Below are positions 61,602-64,000 of a DNA stretch of 64,000 nucleotides, in pieces. The notes below the pieces were generated by a model, which saw only the letters and a list, made by a program, of their open reading frames with translations, had not been told where the DNA came from and did no database searches. The stretch covers positions 7,196,501 through 7,260,500 of the forward strand of contig JAWHQI010000079.1 of assembly GCA_033032865.1 (NCBI GenBank), written 5' to 3'. This stretch comes from Dactylorhiza incarnata. Lineage: Eukaryota > Streptophyta > Magnoliopsida > Asparagales > Orchidaceae. Each line of letters opens with the position of its first letter. The stretch's first letter is position 1. The translations under genes and the position numbers were made by a program.

Positions 61602-62613
61602 TGTTGGGTTTTCTATACCCCTTCATAAGGGATGACACATCGAATATGCGCAGCGGAAACGAACAAGAACAACCCAAAAAGAGATCAACGGATCTTGCGT
61701 TTTTCATGTTTCAAGAGAATAAGAAAGCAAAATACAAGGTATACCTTCGCGGGATTGAGTCAATACTCAACCAAGGTGCTCCAAAGAGAAATCCGAAATC
61801 TGCTTTGAGTTCTTCAAGGATCGAAATAGATCGATCCCTCTACAGAAGTCCACACAAGCAAAGGAGAACCATAGCTTCTTGTCGTGCAAGAACTAGGTTG
61901 GAGAAGGATGCTCTCAACGTCCTCACGGACTGCTAGGTCCGATCCAGAGGAGGCGACGACTGACGGCGACGACCAGCGGCGGCGGAAGGACGATCGGCGG
62001 ACGGAACGAGAACGATCGGAACACTTCCGTCTTTTCTCTCTCGCAAAAAGGGCTCGATCTAAAAACGTCTGTCTCGAAGCCCTAATCACGTTCATTTTAT
62101 ACGCAAGGCATAAAATCGGCTATCCGCAGACCAGAGGGAAAAATAGAAAATCTGTCCAGATTTACATTCGCCGAATTCGACTAATCACATTAACCGAATT
62201 CGACTAATCACTATAACCGAATTCGGCGAAACCATTTCGATGAATTCGACTATATATAAAATCGGCTATTCACTATAACCGAATTCGGCGAAACCATTTC
62301 GACGAATTCGACTATATATAAATTCGGATATATAAATTCGGCGAAACCCTTTAGCCGAATTTGCCATTAGCCGAATTATCTAGTGTAAATCCGTTCGTTT
62401 AAACGCTTTAAATGATTTTCCGTTGAGACATTCTCAACTTAATTCCAAGCAGTCACAGGATTGGTCCTCCACTCATATCCAATATGAGTAAGGCCAACAC
62501 AATCCTTTCTCCAATTTCTCCAAACGCTTTTATGTGCGACCCTATATGCTCATATTGCGTTGGCAGCAAGAGTAACCGTTGATTGCTTTGAGATCATCTC
62601 AGAAACTCCAACA
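61602..62613 (-). mobile_element. Solo LTR in the protease of SIRE-like element 2
   Basis: 1012 bp with TGTTGGAG/CCCAACA ends, flanked by TCTTG on the plus strand (61597-61601 and 62614-62618). TATAAAAT on the minus strand at 62094-62101 gives the orientation. 62160-62385 is a run of CCGAATTCGGC and GAATTCGACTA words. TATCCGCAGACC at 62121-62132 also occurs in the LTR at 4741-5157. The protease reads WYLDSGCSMHMTG on one side and SLLNDYTSVKNGPKVIFGG on the other. Confidence 0.85.
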
Positions 62614-64000
62614 TCTTGTTCCTGTCATGTGCATAGAGCACCCACTATCCAAATACCAGATAGGAATTTGATTGGTCTTTGGACAAGCCTGCAATAAGAA
62701 AATTACTTTTTCTTAGGAACCCACACAGAGTTGGGTCCTAGAACCTTATAAGTATTAACTGGTATCTTTACTTATTGTTTGAACCTTTGTGCTATGTATG
62801 TTGCCACTGGTCTAAGTACTGGTTTCCCAGAATTAATTCTTGGAACAGTTGGGTTGAACCAGCAGTCAAGAGAAAAATGGCCAACCTTTCCACAGCACCA
62901 ACATTCATATTTGTTATACCTCCTTTGAGGTCTTTTCACTTCTTTGGGTTGACTGACATTTTGTTTAATTGCCTTATTCAATGGATTTTTGTAAAGTGTT
63001 TCAATGAAATTTGCTGATTTAGTTTTCTTGACAGCAGTAGTTTTCACTATTGGTCTCAGTTCCTCTCCTTTGAATTTGGTGTTTGCTCCAAATACAAAGG
63101 AGTCATGATGAGTTAGTCCTTTTTCTTTGTATAGAGATTTGGCATCACTAATGCTTGGTTGAATTGAGTGAGCTTTGCTAGTGGAACACTCACCCTTCCA
63201 ATGCTTATGCACATCTTCTAGATCATGCTCATTTGTGATAAGCATGGCTTTGTTGAATTTTATAGGTTGCATGGGTGCCTTGTCATTATTTTTAGATTTA
63301 TTTTCTGCCTTCCCATTGTATACTATGCCACATATGTATTGTGCAGAGAATGTGTCTATTATGGGAAGGATAGTTTATGGTTTAGAGAATTTTTCCACAA
63401 GCTTCCTTTCAGCTAGGAGTTTAGCTTCAAGTTCTTTTATTAATTTCTCCTTAGTGCATATTGTCTGAATGTGAATGATAGACATAACTTTCAATTTGCT
63501 AAGCTCCTTGCTTACCTGATTTAGCCTCTCAGCTGTCTCAGAGCATTGGGAGTTAGTCTCTTTTAGTTCAGCTATTTTATTATGTAATTTTTTGTTAATC
63601 TTTTTACTCTTTATGAGAGCTTTAAGAATTGACTCATATTTCTCAAACATTTCATCTAGTGAAATAGTTTTATGTTCAGATTCAGAATCAGATAAAGAAG
63701 TTTTATCAAGTACCTTTACATTGGAGATTGTCTCCTGATCCTCTTCATCACTGAGGGCCATGAGTCCTATTTTTTCTTCTTCATCCTCCTCACTATCAGA
63801 CTTTGATAGTGGGGCTCTTATCATAGATCTCTGGTTCAGAATGTCTTCACTTTCATGGACAGCCATCAGTGCTATGAGTGCCTCTTCACTGTCTGAATCA
63901 GATGATTGAGACTCACTGTCACTGAGAGTGACTTTGCCTTTCTTGGCTATTAGGCTCCTCTCATGTTTCTTGTCAGACTTGTGCCTCCTTTCATCAGACT
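62614..64000 (-). pseudogene. SIRE-like gag and protease N-terminus (5' part outside window)
   Basis: From the right edge, a Ser/Asp-rich gag section with coiled coil (63866-63375, IAELKETNSQCSETAERLNQ), a stop, then 63272-62772 with the CCHC knuckle CWCCGKVGHFSLDC, a stop, a GPNSVWVPK linker, and the protease start WYLDSGCSMHMTG at about 62660-62620. At least two stops break the gag-protease frame. Confidence 0.85.

Larger units (their letters stand above)
53345..64000 (-). mobile_element. SIRE-like Ty1/copia element 2 (5' end outside window)
   Basis: On the minus strand from the right: gag (with CCHC knuckle), protease, integrase, RT, RNase H, a tandem-array and TATA region, the extra ORF, polypurine tract AGGGGGAGAT (54941-54950), 3' LTR (53345-54940). 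It lies inside the extra ORF of element 1 and carries a solo LTR in its protease. The pol frame is nearly intact with one frameshift. The left end at about 53345 lacks a clean TG, so it is good to a few bases. Confidence 0.9.

Overview
This is nuclear DNA of a flowering plant. The evidence is GT-AG introns with plant-type spacing, plant-specific LTR-retrotransposon lineages (Athila-like Ty3 with a tRNA-Asp primer site, SIRE-like Ty1/copia with a tRNA-Met primer site and an extra ORF), Harbinger and Mutator DNA elements, and a decayed insertion of chloroplast psaB. The species cannot be fixed from the sequence.

The host gene is AXR1, the regulatory subunit of the NEDD8/RUB-activating E1 enzyme, on the minus strand. 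Its first ten exons (380 codons, all splice phases consistent, no stop) run from 45540 down to 15591. The gene is about 30 kb long because its introns hold transposons: intron 3 (10.1 kb) carries a SIRE-like element placed among older foldback DNA elements, intron 7 carries a solo LTR, and intron 8 (15.1 kb) carries a copia element with a young Athila-like element inside its 3' LTR. The C-terminal exons (about 160 residues) are not in the window; left of exon 10 lie only the psaB insertion and retrotransposons. Only 136 bp upstream of the AXR1 start codon, on the opposite strand, begins an intact four-exon Mutator transposase gene (45677-48352).

Region by region: 1-5157, the 3' end of a Tat-like Ty3 element with two intron-bearing antisense genes and a 3' LTR; 5158-6268, a copia fragment; 6269-13664, a minus-strand copia element broken by two solo LTRs and a Mutator MITE; 13665-14424, a minisatellite; 14425-15058, psaB; 15591-45540, AXR1 with its intronic elements; 45677-48352, the Mutator gene; 48915-50038, a Harbinger fragment; 50039-64000, two nested SIRE-like elements, the second carrying a solo LTR in its protease region.

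The points most worth checking are the spliced antisense genes of the Tat-like element, each with its own TATA box; a possible internal promoter (20-bp TCGACG-type tandem array plus TATA) before the extra ORF of the SIRE-like element that mimics the array-plus-TATA layout of its LTRs; and the Athila-like element, whose LTRs differ at about 7 sites, all transitions, and whose single 4.8-kb gag-pol frame is broken only by two TGA codons at probable tryptophan positions.
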